Assembly (NCBI RefSeq): GCF_040954645.1
Contig: NC_092808.1
Span: 117,406,049 to 117,470,048, forward strand
Reading direction: 5' to 3'
Origin: Diabrotica undecimpunctata
Lineage: Eukaryota > Arthropoda > Insecta > Coleoptera > Chrysomelidae
Length of the DNA stretch: 64,000 bases
Every line of letters starts with the position of its first letter. Position 1 is the first letter of the stretch. A program made the translations under genes and the position numbers. Below, in pieces: positions 20,995 to 32,019 of this stretch. The notes below the pieces were generated by a model. That model was not told where the DNA came from, ran no database searches, and saw only the letters and a list, made by a program, of their open reading frames with translations.

Positions 20995-21462
20995 TCACTC
21001 TTGAAACTTATTACTTCTACAACTACTATCTACTAAAGCTAAAGAATGACTGAAAAACTGAAATGAATAATAAATCCTAGAGGAAAGCTTGTGATCAAAG
21101 TTCAAAGAATATAAAATTCGTTGAATTGCATATTTGGACTTATTAGTTGTTCTTGGAAATACTTCCGGTTTGAGATAATGTAGTTTATTTATTCTATAAA
21201 ATAGAAAAAGGGTCACATATTGATTTGATTTTGATTCACATATGAGCAATTTCAAAGCATTCAACACAAAATCCGGGTTGATCAGGACATTTTTCGCAGT
21301 GATATTTTGTCTGCTTTCTAATTTTGTTTTCGGAGTATATTTTGCAACGCTTTCTCTTTGATCGTTCCTTATTAACCATAGGAATTTTTTAAATACTATG
21401 TCTGGAGGCAGGCATATTTCTAGTTTTTCACACTTTGAAGAACCCGGCATATTTTCCGCCAT
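20995..21462 (-). CDS. Uncharacterised 155-codon frame inside the hAT-like element
   Basis: An ATG-initiated frame on the same strand as the hAT remnant encodes a basic protein. Its first 60 residues have ordinary composition (MAENMPGSSKCEKLEICLPP at the start). The rest is rich in Leu, Ser and Tyr. I recognise no family. It could be the N-terminal exon of the lost transposase, a captured sequence or a chance frame. AT-rich DNA rarely gives 155 codons by chance, but the low-complexity end is weak evidence for a gene. Confidence 0.3.
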   Translation of the reverse strand: MAENMPGSSKCEKLEICLPPDIVFKKFLWLIRNDQRESVAKYTPKTKLESRQNITAKNVLINPDFVLNALKLLICESKSNQYVTLFLFYRINKLHYLKPEVFPRTTNKSKYAIQRILYSLNFDHKLSSRIYYSFQFFSHSLALVDSSCRSNKFQE

Positions 21463-21879
21463 TTTAAATCACGAAACTCACACAGCAAAGAACTGCTAAA
21501 AATTTTGGACACTTCAAGTCCTCATTTGCACCCTGACAAACTTTAACTAACGTGGACGTCATACTTAGTAAAATATACCGTCTTAAAAATTAACAGGTTA
21601 CTGTCCCCAATCGGAGTCATCGCAGTGAAAGTGTTAAAAAATATTAGGTAAATAAAATAATAGCAGATTTGAAATTTTCATTAAAGTTTTGTTTTTATGT
21701 GGTTTTTTCGTCCCAGCTAGAATGTAAAAACAGAGTGGTTGCATTCAAAATCAAGATTAAGTTACAACTTTGTATTTTTCTATATTGCTTATTCACCAAT
21801 TTTACACTCGCCTTGTAATCTCTAGGAGAGTGGGACAGCTGTCCCCCTATCACCTACCCCCTGTGGACGCCCATGTAAA

Positions 21880-22480
21880 GGCATATAAAAATGACAAAAC
21901 ACTATTTGTACAAATCGAAAGAAAAGAAACTAAGTATTGAATATTTTGCCATATTTTTATTATTATTAGATATAAAATATTTTGATATTTGAAAGTAATC
22001 ACATGACGACATTGATTACTATTCCTTTTTTATTATAACCATTTTATTTTGTCCATTAAAACCAATTTTGTGTGACTATTTCTGATAAAGTCATGTCTAC
22101 AATGGAACCAAACCTCAAACCGCAAACACATAATGGTTGTCAATAAACATGTGTAATTATTGTAAACTGCCTGCATTATAAAAAGCGATAACGAGAAAAA
22201 ATTAAACCTTATCTGAGTGTTTCAGGAACTAAAAGGAAAAATCTTTTTATTAATATAACTACTACTGTAATCAAACGTAGCAGTTATGAATATACGGTGG
22301 ATGTACACACATATCCATCGATAAAGTTATCGCAAATTTTTCGCTCATAAAATTGTCGCTTATGTGTAAACATGTCACGTTTGAAATACGGTACACCTAT
22401 ACCTATTATTATAAATGTTTCAAGATTTTTGAGAAACTAATTGTATAAATTACAGTTACGAACATTGTTTAAACAATTTT
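21880..22480. other. No gene recognised
   Basis: AT-rich spacer between the hAT-like and Tc1-like elements. Confidence 0.45.
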
Positions 22481-22691
22481 TTATACAGTACCTGCCCAAA
22501 TTATTAGGCCAAGCAGGGAAAAATTTACTATATGAAGTTATATCTCTCATGATTATGAATACATTTGAAAAAATTACTGTTTTGTTCTTTTTTGTGAATA
22601 TTAACTCTTCGGTAATTAAACTGTACTAAAAAGGTTTACAAAATACTTTTATTTATTAAAAAAGTATAATTTTTACAAAGTAGGGATAAAT

Positions 22692-23065
22692 TTAGTATTT
22701 TGTATGTCCGCCTTTGGCAAGAGCTTGAACACATCGAGACATGCTCTCGATACAGGCTTGAATAGTTTCCTGAAGGTGAGGATTATGATTCCACTCATAT
22801 ATGAGGGTTTCAAGTAACTCTCTTTTATTAGTAATGTTTTTTTTTTCGCATTTTCCCTATTCAGTAGTTCCCACCTATTCTCAATAGCGTTCATATCAGG
22901 CGAGTTGCCTGGCCAGTTAAGAACTTTAAGTTTTTTTATTTTATATAAGTTGAAATACTCTTAGCCTTGTGGCAAGCAGCACCATCGTGTCTAAAAATGG
23001 GTTCCTCTTCTCCAGGAAGCCATTCCTGCAGCTGCGGTAAAAGTTTCGTCTGGAGTACTTTCCGG
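22692..23065 (-). pseudogene. Tc1-like transposase, C-terminal part
   Basis: Minus-strand blocks LQTKLLPQLQEWLPGEE and FRHDGAACHKAKS carry the second catalytic aspartate. Then AIENRWELLNRENAK carries the glutamate end of the DDE triad, and a tail reads through AKGGHTKY to a stop at 22692. Frameshifts occur near 22935 and 22840. Joined across the TA to the N-terminal half, the frame reads QDQY-RKVLQ without a break. Confidence 0.85.
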
Positions 23066-23314
23066 TATTGCTTGTCAAATTTAACGTGATACTTGGCCGA
23101 TTTGAAATTAAGCTCCACCCACGATGCGCATTCGACCACAACACAATTCGTCCTTATTATTTCTTGGCCCTTCGAAGTGCAAGGTACTTGTATAGTCTGC
23201 GACAAAGTTTTTTTATTTTACTTATGTTTAAAGTTACTGTGTGTTGAAAAAATATCGTATTACAATAGATTTGACTTTTTAAATAATTATTGTTAAGTTT
23301 TTTAAATTATAAAC

Positions 23315-24280
23315 ATGGATTTTCATTCAAAATTAGAAGGCAAAGTCTTGTCTGGACAAACGAGGGAGGTACTAGCAAATGTAATTATTTTTATGCAGAG
23401 AGAAGCGATGCAAAATCCGCAAGATTTTGAAAAAGTTCAAGAGCGTGCTTCCTTAGCAACGGGAATAAGTATAGCCACTATAAAACGGATCTCTCGTGAA
23501 ATAAAAAATATAGAAGAAGGTGCTTCTACATAATTTTCGACGCCTAACAAAAGAATGAGATCTGCCCCAAAATCCAACTTGGGCGATTTTGACAAAGGTT
23601 AACTTCGTTGTATAATAATAAATTATGTCACGGAAAAACGAGTTCCTACATTGCGACATATTACAAAAAAAATTAATGAAGACAATATTTATACAGGGTC
23701 GCATGAAACTTTGAGAAAAGTGATGAGAGATATGGGATTTCGATGGAAGAAAGCGAAGAATAACAGGAAAATCCTAATGGAAAAACCCGATATACAAGTG
23801 CCCCGGAGGAAGTTTCTGAGAAATATTAAACAATATAGGGAAGAAAATCGGCCCATAATTTACACGGATGAAATTTATATTTATTCCTCTTGCACAAACC
23901 CAGAAATAAAACTTATGAAATAGATCAAATTATGAACAATGCAGCTCACTCTGTCTTAAGACTACCTCCCTACTACCCGGACTTAAATCCAATTGAGTTA
24001 GTGTGGGCTGCTCTAAAACAATATGTGGCAAATAAAAATGTAGATTTTAAATTTAAAAATGTTGAAACATATTGTGATGAGTTTTTCTGCAAATTTTCCC
24101 AAGATGAGTGGAAAAAATAGTGCGAGCATGCTATTTGTTATGAGCGTTATTAAATGGAAAAGGAACCGGCTCTAGACTTAATTTTAGACGATTTAATAAT
24201 ACATTTGCAGAATGATAGTGACACTGATAGTGTGGATTCTCTAGAAAATAGTAGTTCGGAGACAGAAGACCAACTTTAAT
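23315..24280 (+). pseudogene. DDE transposase (IS630/Tc1/mariner group), internally deleted
   Basis: An ATG at 23315 starts an N-terminal helical region (LSGQTREVLANVIIFMQREA, then ATGISIATIKRI), a typical HTH. After a stop near 23530 the protein continues with VPTLRHITKKIN, GSHETLRKVMRDMGFRWKK and RPIIYTDEIYIYSS (first Asp). The region of the second catalytic Asp is missing. The frame resumes at HSVLRLPPYYPDLNPIELVW (third acidic residue) and ends in an acidic serine-rich tail near 24280. It is therefore a deletion derivative needing a transposase in trans. Confidence 0.82.
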
Positions 24281-24349
24281 TTGAATCGTGTCTTTTGTGG
24301 TGAGTTATAAATTAAATTATCTCAAGTGTCTTGTGTAGTCAAGTAATTT

Positions 24350-24910
24350 GTATCTAAAAGTAGTATTAGACATCAGACTAATCAGTGAGTTTGAGTGCCA
24401 GTGGCACCGAAACACCTTTCTGAAGGACGCGTAAACTGAGCATTGAGGTCACGTAACGACAGACGTAGGCGGATGGACAGGCCTTTTGGGCACCCAGTCG
24501 CCGAGGAGAACAAAATTCATTTTGCCAATTCGACGACTGAGTGACCGAACACACACAGTTTGGACAGCGAGAAACCGACCCAGGTCGATGGTCGATGGCC
24601 CACTGTCTGGACAACACATTTAGGCAACATCAGTCCTAAGTAGTCATTCAGTTTTTAGTCATTCAAAGGGAGAAAAGCTCTTCCAGCTACCCCTAAAATT
24701 AGGTGGCGTAATCACATACGGAAGATGTTCTATTAAACAGGGTCTCCAAAGTAAAAAATGAGACAGTCTCCTCTGCGAGGGGGAGGGGTGGAAGGATAGC
24801 TTGTGGGTCAGATAGGTACCACTCGAAGGGAGTGTGACCGGTTTGATCTTCAGACATGTGGGTAACACTATTTCAATGGAACACATATCTCTGTAGGAGC
24901 TGGGTTGTAC
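24350..24910. other. GC-richer segment of unknown origin
   Basis: About 550 bases are much less AT-rich than the surroundings, with no frame longer than 80 codons and no recognised motif. It lies inside the nested mariner-type element, after its transposase, so it is probably a further insertion such as an LTR or a short non-autonomous element. Boundaries are approximate. Confidence 0.4.
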
Positions 24911-24994
24911 GCTTGTGTGTGTGTGTTTTTATTTAAAATAAAAATTATTCTAAGGCTATTTTCTTGTGGCATAATAATGTAATTTACTATTTTT

Positions 24995-25310
24995 ATTGGG
25001 AATAAGCCACAATTTTAGTTTAAAATAAAAAATAAAATATTACGACAACTCTAGTATAAAAATTAAGTAATAAATGTTTCGTCGGTATGTTCCAGGTATA
25101 AGATTAACTACTGTTCTTTTATTCTTATACAGTTTACTGTAACGCAAATGTAAAGCTTTCATCTCTGCCAATATTCCTCTTATTAAATTACAGAACGAGT
25201 CAAATAAAATATAATTATTAGAAGAATTTTTTTACCAAGTAACAAAACAAAATATTTTGTATTTTGAGAAAAATTTCCGAAGCAAAAATTGAAACGTCAA
25301 AATAACATAA
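24995..25310. repeat. Pair of inverted Penelope-like terminal repeat ends
   Basis: GGGAATAAGCCACAA at the left and TTTCCGAAGCAAAAATTGAA followed by ACGTC at the right are opposite-orientation ends of the repeat seen at 13.4 and 49.0 kb. The middle includes AGAAGAATTTTTTTACCAAG, also shared with the 47-49 kb palindrome. It is diverged. Confidence 0.55.
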
Positions 25311-25501
25311 AATATAGACATATCATAGAAGTTCCATTAATAAATAAGGCCACTCTCTGTAAACTTGTAGTATGGAGTGTACCAACGAGGCGAAGAGACC
25401 GAGCGCATTATGTATGTCTTTTCCTCCGAATGCGTTCTCACTTAATTTTCTACGCAAGTGGACAAATTTGTCAAGTATCACCTTAAATTTGACAAGCTGT
25501 A

Positions 25502-26030
25502 CTGGTCTTGTCTCATCGTGTTTTCCACCACGTAGAGACGGCCTGTACCTTTGCCGGATACCACAGACCAGACCATGAGTGACGGTGGAAGTTTGATGGT
25601 GGGCACAAGGCAATCGGGCTTATATTTCACGTTGGGACGTCTAACAAATATGTGTCTAAAACAACACAAATATACCTTTTTTCAGTCTCCCACTGTCCAG
25701 TTTTTGTATTTTGTGCCAATTCGAAACGTTTCTTTATCATAGCCGGAGTAAGCCTTGGCTTTCGAGCTGGTATCCTAGCTACCAGTTTGTTTTCGATAAG
25801 TATCCGACAAACTGTTCTTTCTGAAACACAAATTCCTTCATCTCTTATCTCCTGAGTAAGCATTCGCAGTGATTTCTTTCTGTTTACTAAGCAAATATCT
25901 CTTATTTTGTCCTAGGAGTAGTCACACTTTGGATCCAAACTGACTCCAGACGCAATTATATGTTTTATATTCCTTACAGAACTTCTTGATACTCCTACCA
26001 TTGCTGCTATTTTATTTTGAGACATTTTCC
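25502..26030 (-). pseudogene. Tc1-like transposase, N-terminal part
   Basis: Starting near an ATG at 26024, the minus strand encodes MSQNKIAAMVGVSRSSVRNI, a helix-turn-helix DNA-binding domain. Next come TQEIRDEG and SERTVCRIL (second HTH), LTPAMIKKRFELAQ, a decayed first catalytic strand, and an LMVWSVVSGKGTGRLYVVE block. There is an internal stop near 25915 and a frameshift at the first catalytic aspartate. It stops being colinear exactly at the TA at 25500, where the nested element sits, and resumes at 23065. Confidence 0.85.
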
Positions 26031-26359
26031 AGCTTTTAGGAGTCCAAATACCTGGCCTACTCGTTTTGGTGACAGATCAGCAGTTTCTCTATCTAAAAAT
26101 GTATAATACCCTTAATTATACTAATAACTTCACTGCATATGTTTATAATCTAAAAAATAATAATAAAAAAAAGGATAAATCACTCACCTTTGCAATAAAA
26201 TTTCAATTCTAACGTTAATATTACAATAATTTTACCATACTATATTAAATGTTGCTATGCGAAAAAATAATAAAATTCCTGTTAATAAAAATTATTAATT
26301 TAAAAAAATGCAAATTTTTATGCTTGGCCTAATAATTTGGTCAGGTACTGTACCTACTT

Positions 26360-27710
26360 TTACATAACTAATAACAGCTACAGTATTTAAAATATAACAT
26401 AAAATACACCAAAGGATACTTCAAAAATGTGTTCAATTTTTAAATTTTTGTTTTTTGTTTTTTTTTCAAATTTTTAATTTGCTCCATTTATTATAACCGC
26501 CTATGAATAATTAGTTTGATAGTTTTTAGTTATATTTTGTCAAAAAAGTGACTATTAAGTACAAGAAATAATTATCTTACCGAAAAAACAACAATAATTC
26601 TATTCCCAAATACATAACTTTTTAAAATATAAACATTCGCAAGAACCATAACTTTTAGACGGCATAGTTGCCAAAAATTCTTTTACGTATCAAGTAATCA
26701 TTTGGAATAATTGATGCCGTACATTTTTCACAAGTTGCACAAAAACAAACCGTAGTAATTAAGGGTTATTTTATACTATGTTAGCTATGTAATTATTTAA
26801 ATATTGAGATACATACGTACGTTGTACCTATTCTCTTTATGAAATACTTTATTTTATTTATTATGAATTTTTCTATACATTCCAGTAATCCGAACATTCC
26901 AAAAATCCGGCCACCTCTGGATTTTAATACTGCCGAATTAGTGAGATTTTACTGTACTGTCATATTTTTTATACCTAGTAATTACGATTCTTACATTTTA
27001 AAACATGAATATTAAATTGTATCAGTTCCAAAACAATTTAAAAATAATAATCATCAATTTATAGTGTTATTTATTTACATATTTCTAAAATTCCAGCCTC
27101 TGATAAAGTTACAGTAAGCATAAACTCGAATGACATTGGGATTTCCGAAGCATCCAGTCCCTGTCGTTATTTTATAATTTTATTTAAACAGTGTTATCAT
27201 GTTTTGCGGACCGGTTCTTTCAATTAAAATTATATTCTCGTAAATCCAGATTGTCATTGGCGTACACGACAATTGGATTAGTACCTTTTTTAATTAATGG
27301 AAATACCCAGACAACCCTGGAAATTAACCAAGAAGTTATGGATGATAGATTTAAATCGTGAGATTTATGATATGTATATAAATATTTTATTTGAGAAACT
27401 GCACAACGGAAATTGAAAAGAATAATTGTTAAAATGTGGAAACACAGTTAAACAGTTGTCTTATCGTAATGCGAGTTGGAAATTGTAGGTTGAATGTTGA
27501 AAATAACACACATATTTGTTATGTAAGTACTCGTTGAACTTATTCTTCTTTGGAAAACGAATCAGTAATAATATTATATTTAATTAACTCTTTATTACCG
27601 GACTAGTTTTGCTGAACGTAAATACTCGACTATTTTAAATTTCTAAATAAAAACAAAATTTAAGTTGTTATAGTTGTTATAGTTTATACATCGAAAACAA
27701 AACACAGCAG
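26360..27710. other. No gene recognised; possible pogo-like terminal end at 26885-26956
   Basis: AT-rich spacer. The segment ending GAATTAGTGAGATTTTACTG at about 26956 resembles, on the opposite strand, the CAGTAAAATCTCACTAATTC type of end seen in pogo/Tigger-like elements. I did not find a matching left end. Confidence 0.3.
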
Positions 27711-27714
27711 GGAA

Positions 27715-28185
27715 AAAAGCGGTAAACATTCTAAACTCTCTACTATGGTCTAAAGATATTAGACAAGAAACGAAATTGACAATCTATCGAACCTTGGTAG
27801 AGCCTATTATGACTTATAGGGGAGAAGTTTGGCAGATTACGAAAAAAGATAGAAAAAGAATAGAAGTAGTAGAAATGGATTTTCTAAGGAGAGCGTGTGG
27901 TGTATCCAAAACAGATAATATCAGGAATGAAGATATTAGAAGGAGGACAAATACTGTATATTCCAGTGTAGACAGAATTGAAACGAGACAACTAGTGTGG
28001 TATGGTCACGTGAAGCGAATGAATGAAGATATATGGCCAAAAAAACTTTAAATTATATACCACAATAAAGAAGAAGAAGGGAAAGACCTTCAGTTGCCTG
28101 GGAAGAAAATGTACGGCACATAATGAGAGATAGAGTCATCAAAGAAGACGAATGGATGGACAGAAAACGATGGCGGTCGTTGAAA
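27715..28185 (+). pseudogene. LINE reverse transcriptase C-terminus
   Basis: The plus strand encodes ILNSLLWSKDIRQETKL, IYRTLVEPIMTYRGEVW, EVVEMDFLRRACGVS, RRRTNTV and VWYGHVKRMNEDIWPKKL, then after a frameshift RPSVAWEENVRHIMRDR. This is the post-catalytic tail of a non-LTR retrotransposon RT, with no intact active site present. Confidence 0.75.
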
Positions 28186-28799
28186 CTCGTAATTTTTCGC
28201 TTTTTTTTCAGTTTTAAATTGTTTATAACTCGAAAACGGTAATTAGAAAAAAATGCAACAGACCTTTTTTGTTCAGAATGATATAAAAACCCCAACAAAA
28301 AATTGTCCGAGCCGAAACAATTGATTTTTAAAATTTGGTAAAAAAATGGATTAAATAAATTAGGACCATTTTTAGCATGGCCAACCTCTTGTACTTTATT
28401 TTGGAGTGTCCCAAGAACGTGATTATGCAAAAATATCTCATAGAAATACTTTTTTGAACGAACCCCAGTTTTTCGCCTTGTCTACATGTATGTTATGAAT
28501 CAAGGTGAAAACTTATTTTTTTACCACTTTTACAACTTTTTTCCGTGACATATAAAGATTACAGAACACTTAACATGTAACAAATTTAAAAAATCAAGAA
28601 TTACACTGGTTTTATATAAAATAGATGCAAAAAATTGAACAGAAATATCTAAAAAAGTAATTAGTACTATTTACAAAAAAATTTCACACATTGTGGATAT
28701 AGTGCAAAATTTTAGATGGGACAAACAAGAACAGCGTTAAAAGAAAACACATGCTAATAATCTTACAAATACACAAGAATATTCAAACATTCAAATAAA

Positions 28800-29140
28800 A
28801 CATTTCATTGGATCAATATTGGAAATTATTAGAAATACAAAGCTTAAAAGCAAGTAAAGCGGCGGGATCTCTTAATGACATAATCTGGAAGAAAAAACAC
28901 CTAAGACAAGACACAAAAACAAGAATCTATAAAGCAACGATTAGACCTATATTAACATACACGGCGGAGACAAGACCTGACACATCTAAAACGAGACGAC
29001 TACTAGAAACAACAGAGATGAAAATACTCCGATGAATATCAGGGAAAAGTCTCTTGGATAATTTAAACATTTTAGGAGGCTAATATTGAAGAGGGAACAG
29101 GCTTTAAAGCCTACATACAAAAAGGAAGAAGAAGAAGAAT
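28800..29140 (+). pseudogene. LINE reverse transcriptase C-terminus with A-rich GAAGAA tail
   Basis: A frame from 28808 encodes KASKAAGSLNDIIW, TRIYKATIRPILTYTAETR and ETTEMKILR before stops. It ends in GGAAGAAGAAGAAGAA near 29140. The same LINE family recurs in the opposite orientation at 37600-37960 (NTAETRPETTKSKRLLET). Confidence 0.72.
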
Positions 29141-29229
29141 ATTGGATGGTCTTGTCGTTCTCTTTGTCTGAAAGATTAGTGCAGAAATTTCATCAGATCA
29201 AAATTTGATTAACGAAAAATTACGAAACA

Positions 29230-29345
29230 GTAAGTTTAGTATCGAGAACGATTTCCGAAGTGGAAATTGAAACCTGAAAATAAACGTATGTTTAACTGAA
29301 AGTGTGGCTAATTACAAGATAATTAATTAACATTAAAATGTCATA
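29230..29345 (+). repeat. Penelope-like terminal repeat fragment
   Basis: GAGAACGATTTCCGAAGTGG, AATTGAAACC and AATAAACGTATGTTTAAC followed by GTGGCTAATTAC are a diverged copy of the repeat at 13.4 kb. The AAAATGTCATAAGAAAATAA that follows also follows the copy at 43.6 kb. Confidence 0.6.
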
Positions 29346-29514
29346 AGAAAATAACTTCCGACCAATAACCTGAGGTAATTCCATTAATCCTCTCCGTTGG
29401 TCATTTTTTCATATTCAAACCCAATATTTTTAAACTAGTCAAGTCGCCAGAGATTTTACCTCTAAAAGTCATACGAGCAAGCTGAATTTTACTGAGAATG
29501 TCAATTTTCAGACC

Positions 29515-29745
29515 TTAAAAGGTGCCAAAAGTTTGCCATACCTACTCTCGGGCTTCGCCCTAAAACCCCCTCGTAGGCAGAAGAGGGGGTCGGAAGACAG
29601 CGATTTACCAAGCACAAATACGATAAACAAAAATGTTTATTAGCACTTTTTATGTAGAATGAACCGTTGTCTCAAAAACGACGCTTGAAGCGACCGTCGA
29701 TTTTGAACGTCAGTTACGCGCGCGAAATCATTTTTTTAAATAAAA
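29515..29745 (+). repeat. Dispersed repeat related to the foldback element at 35.3 kb
   Basis: It shares CGGGCTTCGCCCTAAAACCC then CCTCGTAGG, ATTAGCACTTTTTATGTAGA, GAATGAACCGTT and GCGCGCGAAATCA with 35310-35530. Only the left half of that element is present here. Confidence 0.6.
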
Positions 29746-29782
29746 TGTCCATTGTTGTGATTTGATGCGGCATCTGCTCTGG

Positions 29783-29787
<5 letters not shown>

Positions 29788-29842
<55 letters not shown>

Positions 29843-30362
29843 CTATATACTATATACTATATACTATATACTATATACTATATACTATATACTATATACT
29901 ATATACTATATACTATATACTATATACTATATACTATATACTATATACTATATACTATATACTATATACTATATACTATATACTATATACTATATACTAC
30001 ATACTATATACTATATACTATATACTATATACTATATACTATATACTATATACTATATACTATATACACCGGTATTTAGGCGCCACGCCCTTCCGGTAGG
30101 GATCTATGGAGGAGTATCACCAAGCCGCAAGCCATTATCTCTTGCCGTACTGCTCCACCATAGGCCGATCAGACGAACTAGCATAATCTAAAAAGCATAT
30201 TCTAGTCTAAGCCGCAGATTCATCTAGAATTTTAAACTGCTGCGTTAGCCTTTGTTATTTTTCTGTACAGCGAGCTGTAGCTCGAACCCACATCCACTAA
30301 ACCATTCGACAGTGAAGCGAATGAGAATCGGCCGCCTAGCCGGCTTGGCTATCTGACCGACC
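29788..30362 (-). mobile_element. tRNA-derived SINE with heptameric tail
   Basis: A 15-bp target duplication, TCTGCTCTGGGGTAT, flanks it at 29773-29787 and 30363-30377. On the minus strand the head carries an A-box-like TAGCCAAGCCGG and, about 60 bases later, a B-box-like GGTTCGAGCTA, as in RNA polymerase III promoters of tRNA-derived SINEs. A body of about 300 bp follows, without open frames, and then a 3' tail of about 33 TATAGTA units and (TA)n. The long intact duplication suggests a fairly young insertion. The LINE partner is not identifiable. Confidence 0.8.
29836..30066. repeat. (TATACTA)n heptamer array (SINE tail)
   Basis: About 33 near-perfect 7-bp units, with one TACTACA variant near 30000, preceded by about 50 bases of (TA)n from 29785. 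The tyrosine-isoleucine frame across it is an artefact. Confidence 0.95.
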
Positions 30363-30541
30363 TCTGCTCTGGGGTATGCCTTTATCAATTTGATGCTTTT
30401 TATTTTTAGTGTTAATCACCAAATGATCTATTTGGTTTCTCATGATTTTTTTCTTTGATATTTTGAGGTAATCCAGATATATCCAGGTATAAAGTCTTAG
30501 TTTTGAAAGTTTAAATCGTGTAGAAGTCATAGAAGATTTCC

Positions 30542-30840
30542 TTGGAAACAACATCTCCAAACTTCAAAGAAATCGTAGCCAATATGGTCGAAAATTATAA
30601 AAAACTGGGATACAGTATAAGAGTCAAACTTCATTTTCTGGATTCCCACGTTGACTATTTTCCGGAAAATCTTAGAGCTGTCAGTGAGGAACAGGGAGAA
30701 AGGTTCCACCAAGACATAAAGGAAATGAAGATACGTTAACAAGGAAGATGAGATATTAGAATGATCGCTTATTACTGCTGGACCTTGAAAAGGGACTTGC
30801 TCACAAAAATCCACAAAAAGACAACTACCAAACGTAGTTT
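30542..30840 (+). pseudogene. Fragment of an uncharacterised insect repeat-encoded protein
   Basis: The plus strand encodes NYKKLGYSIRVKLHFLDSHV, then DYFPENLRAVSEEQGERFHQ and DIKEMKIR, a stop, and YYCWTLKRD. I recall the pattern LKIHFLHSHLDFFP followed by SDEHGERFHQDI in many insect proteins of unknown function that behave like repeat-encoded genes. The start is a chance ATG, and the fragment is bounded by stops. Function unknown. Confidence 0.45.
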
Positions 30841-30849
30841 TCACGGAAG

Positions 30850-32015
30850 ATGAAAACGATTTTTTTTCAAAAAAACACTTGCATTGTTTGTCATGAACAA
30901 CTCAGTTTTGCAGTGTAACTTTCTATTAAAATTAGTATTAATAAATATTTTTTCAGTATTTTTAGCAGATCTATAAAAAAAAACAAACAGACTTTCCTTG
31001 AAAATCTGACGCGCTGGAAAAAAACCAAGCACAGATTCGTGATTAGCACACCCCATTTACTATAAGACAACTGTTAAACTTGAAACACCTTTTCATTAAA
31101 AAAATTGTATGCTTGTGTTATCAATGTATTCTCTTCTATCAATTTTAAATGTATGTAAAAATGCGAGTTTGATGAACGTTGTGATCCTGCAGTGGGATCT
31201 GGTACTAATATTAAGTTTTCCGTGTTTTCTTTGAAGTTGGAGGAACATTACTCTTTCAGAATAAGGTATGGCTTTGATACAGGAATTGGATATTTTCTCT
31301 TTGAGAATAACAACTACGCTATATCTGTGTTGGGAATCATTACTTTCAGAGAAATATATTTTGTAATCGTTTTCTATTTGCTATTGTCCTATACCTAGCC
31401 ATCTTGTTTCGCTGACTCGTAGTGAGTCAATATCGAGTCTGTTCATATGCTGGTCACAAAGCAACCAAAAAAACTTAAAACAAATATCTTTGAATTTAGA
31501 TTCATATAGCCGGCATATTACAAAATTGACAGAAGCAGCGATATTCTTGTTCTCTTAAGCATGTCCATAAGCATGCAAAACTATGAATAAAAACTTAAAA
31601 AATCAAGTCAAAATGTTAGTGCACGTGGGCGTTAAAAAATTACGTCACTACGAGAATAACCTGATATTCTTTATTAAGAATCCTTAGCTCTATGTTGAAC
31701 GAAGTACTTATTCCGATTCATAAACTTTTGTAAAAGTTATTATTATCGCCCGTTAAATAAAATTGTGAATTGTCACTGACCCAAAATATGAATTTTGTAA
31801 GTAATAATTTAAAACAACAAAGATACAATTCTGTATGACTCAATACAAATAATTTTCCGGTCAATAAGTTATACCTACACGAATAACGCATAAATAATAG
31901 TAGGTACAATTTAAATAGTTTCGACGTGAATCTGTCGTGAGTTAGTAACTAAATTTAGATAGCTTTATATTTAATTTGGAAATTCTTGATACCCCAGTGT
32001 TTATACACGACTGTT
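30850..32015. other. No gene recognised
   Basis: AT-rich sequence without family motifs. Confidence 0.45.
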
Positions 32016-32019
32016 CAAA

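Larger units (their letters stand above)
20075..21875 (-). mobile_element. hAT-like DNA transposon, decayed
   Basis: The ends are 16-bp inverted repeats CATGGGCGTCC(G/A)CAGG (20075-20090 and 21860-21875). They are flanked by a near-matching 8-bp duplication, TAAAGGAC versus TAAAGGCA, the hAT target size. Inside on the - strand lies the C-terminal dimerisation block of a hAT transposase. The rest of the transposase is missing. A separate 155-codon frame occupies 20995-21462. Confidence 0.75.
23068..25499 (+). mobile_element. Mariner-superfamily element nested in the Tc1-like element
   Basis: Inverted ends share GCTTGTCAAATTTAA and GTGATACTTG (about 26 bp with one internal mismatch). They are bounded by TA at 23066-23067 and 25500-25501. 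Removing it restores the Tc1 reading frame. Its own transposase remnant lies on the + strand at 23315-24280. Its right half holds a GC-richer segment and a Penelope-like repeat, so it has itself been invaded. Confidence 0.85.
22486..26350 (-). mobile_element. Tc1-like transposon, interrupted by a nested element
   Basis: 30-bp terminal inverted repeats beginning CAGTACCTG and ending in GGCCAAGCA differ at one position (22486-22515 and 26321-26350). They are flanked by TA at 22484-22485 and 26351-26352, the Tc1/mariner target. The transposase runs on the - strand and is split by the 2.4-kb element at 23068-25499. Without that insert the element would be about 1.4 kb, the usual Tc1 size. Confidence 0.9.

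Noticed and set aside
26885..26956. Complete pogo-like element
   Set aside because: Only one terminal-type sequence was found, with no transposase and no left end.
29836..30066. Telomere-like or CRISPR-like array
   Set aside because: The unit is a 7-bp AT-rich microsatellite with no spacers, and it lies inside a target-duplicated SINE.
29762..30079. 105-codon tyrosine/isoleucine-rich open frame
   Set aside because: It is only the translation of (TA)n and the 7-bp repeat tail of the SINE.
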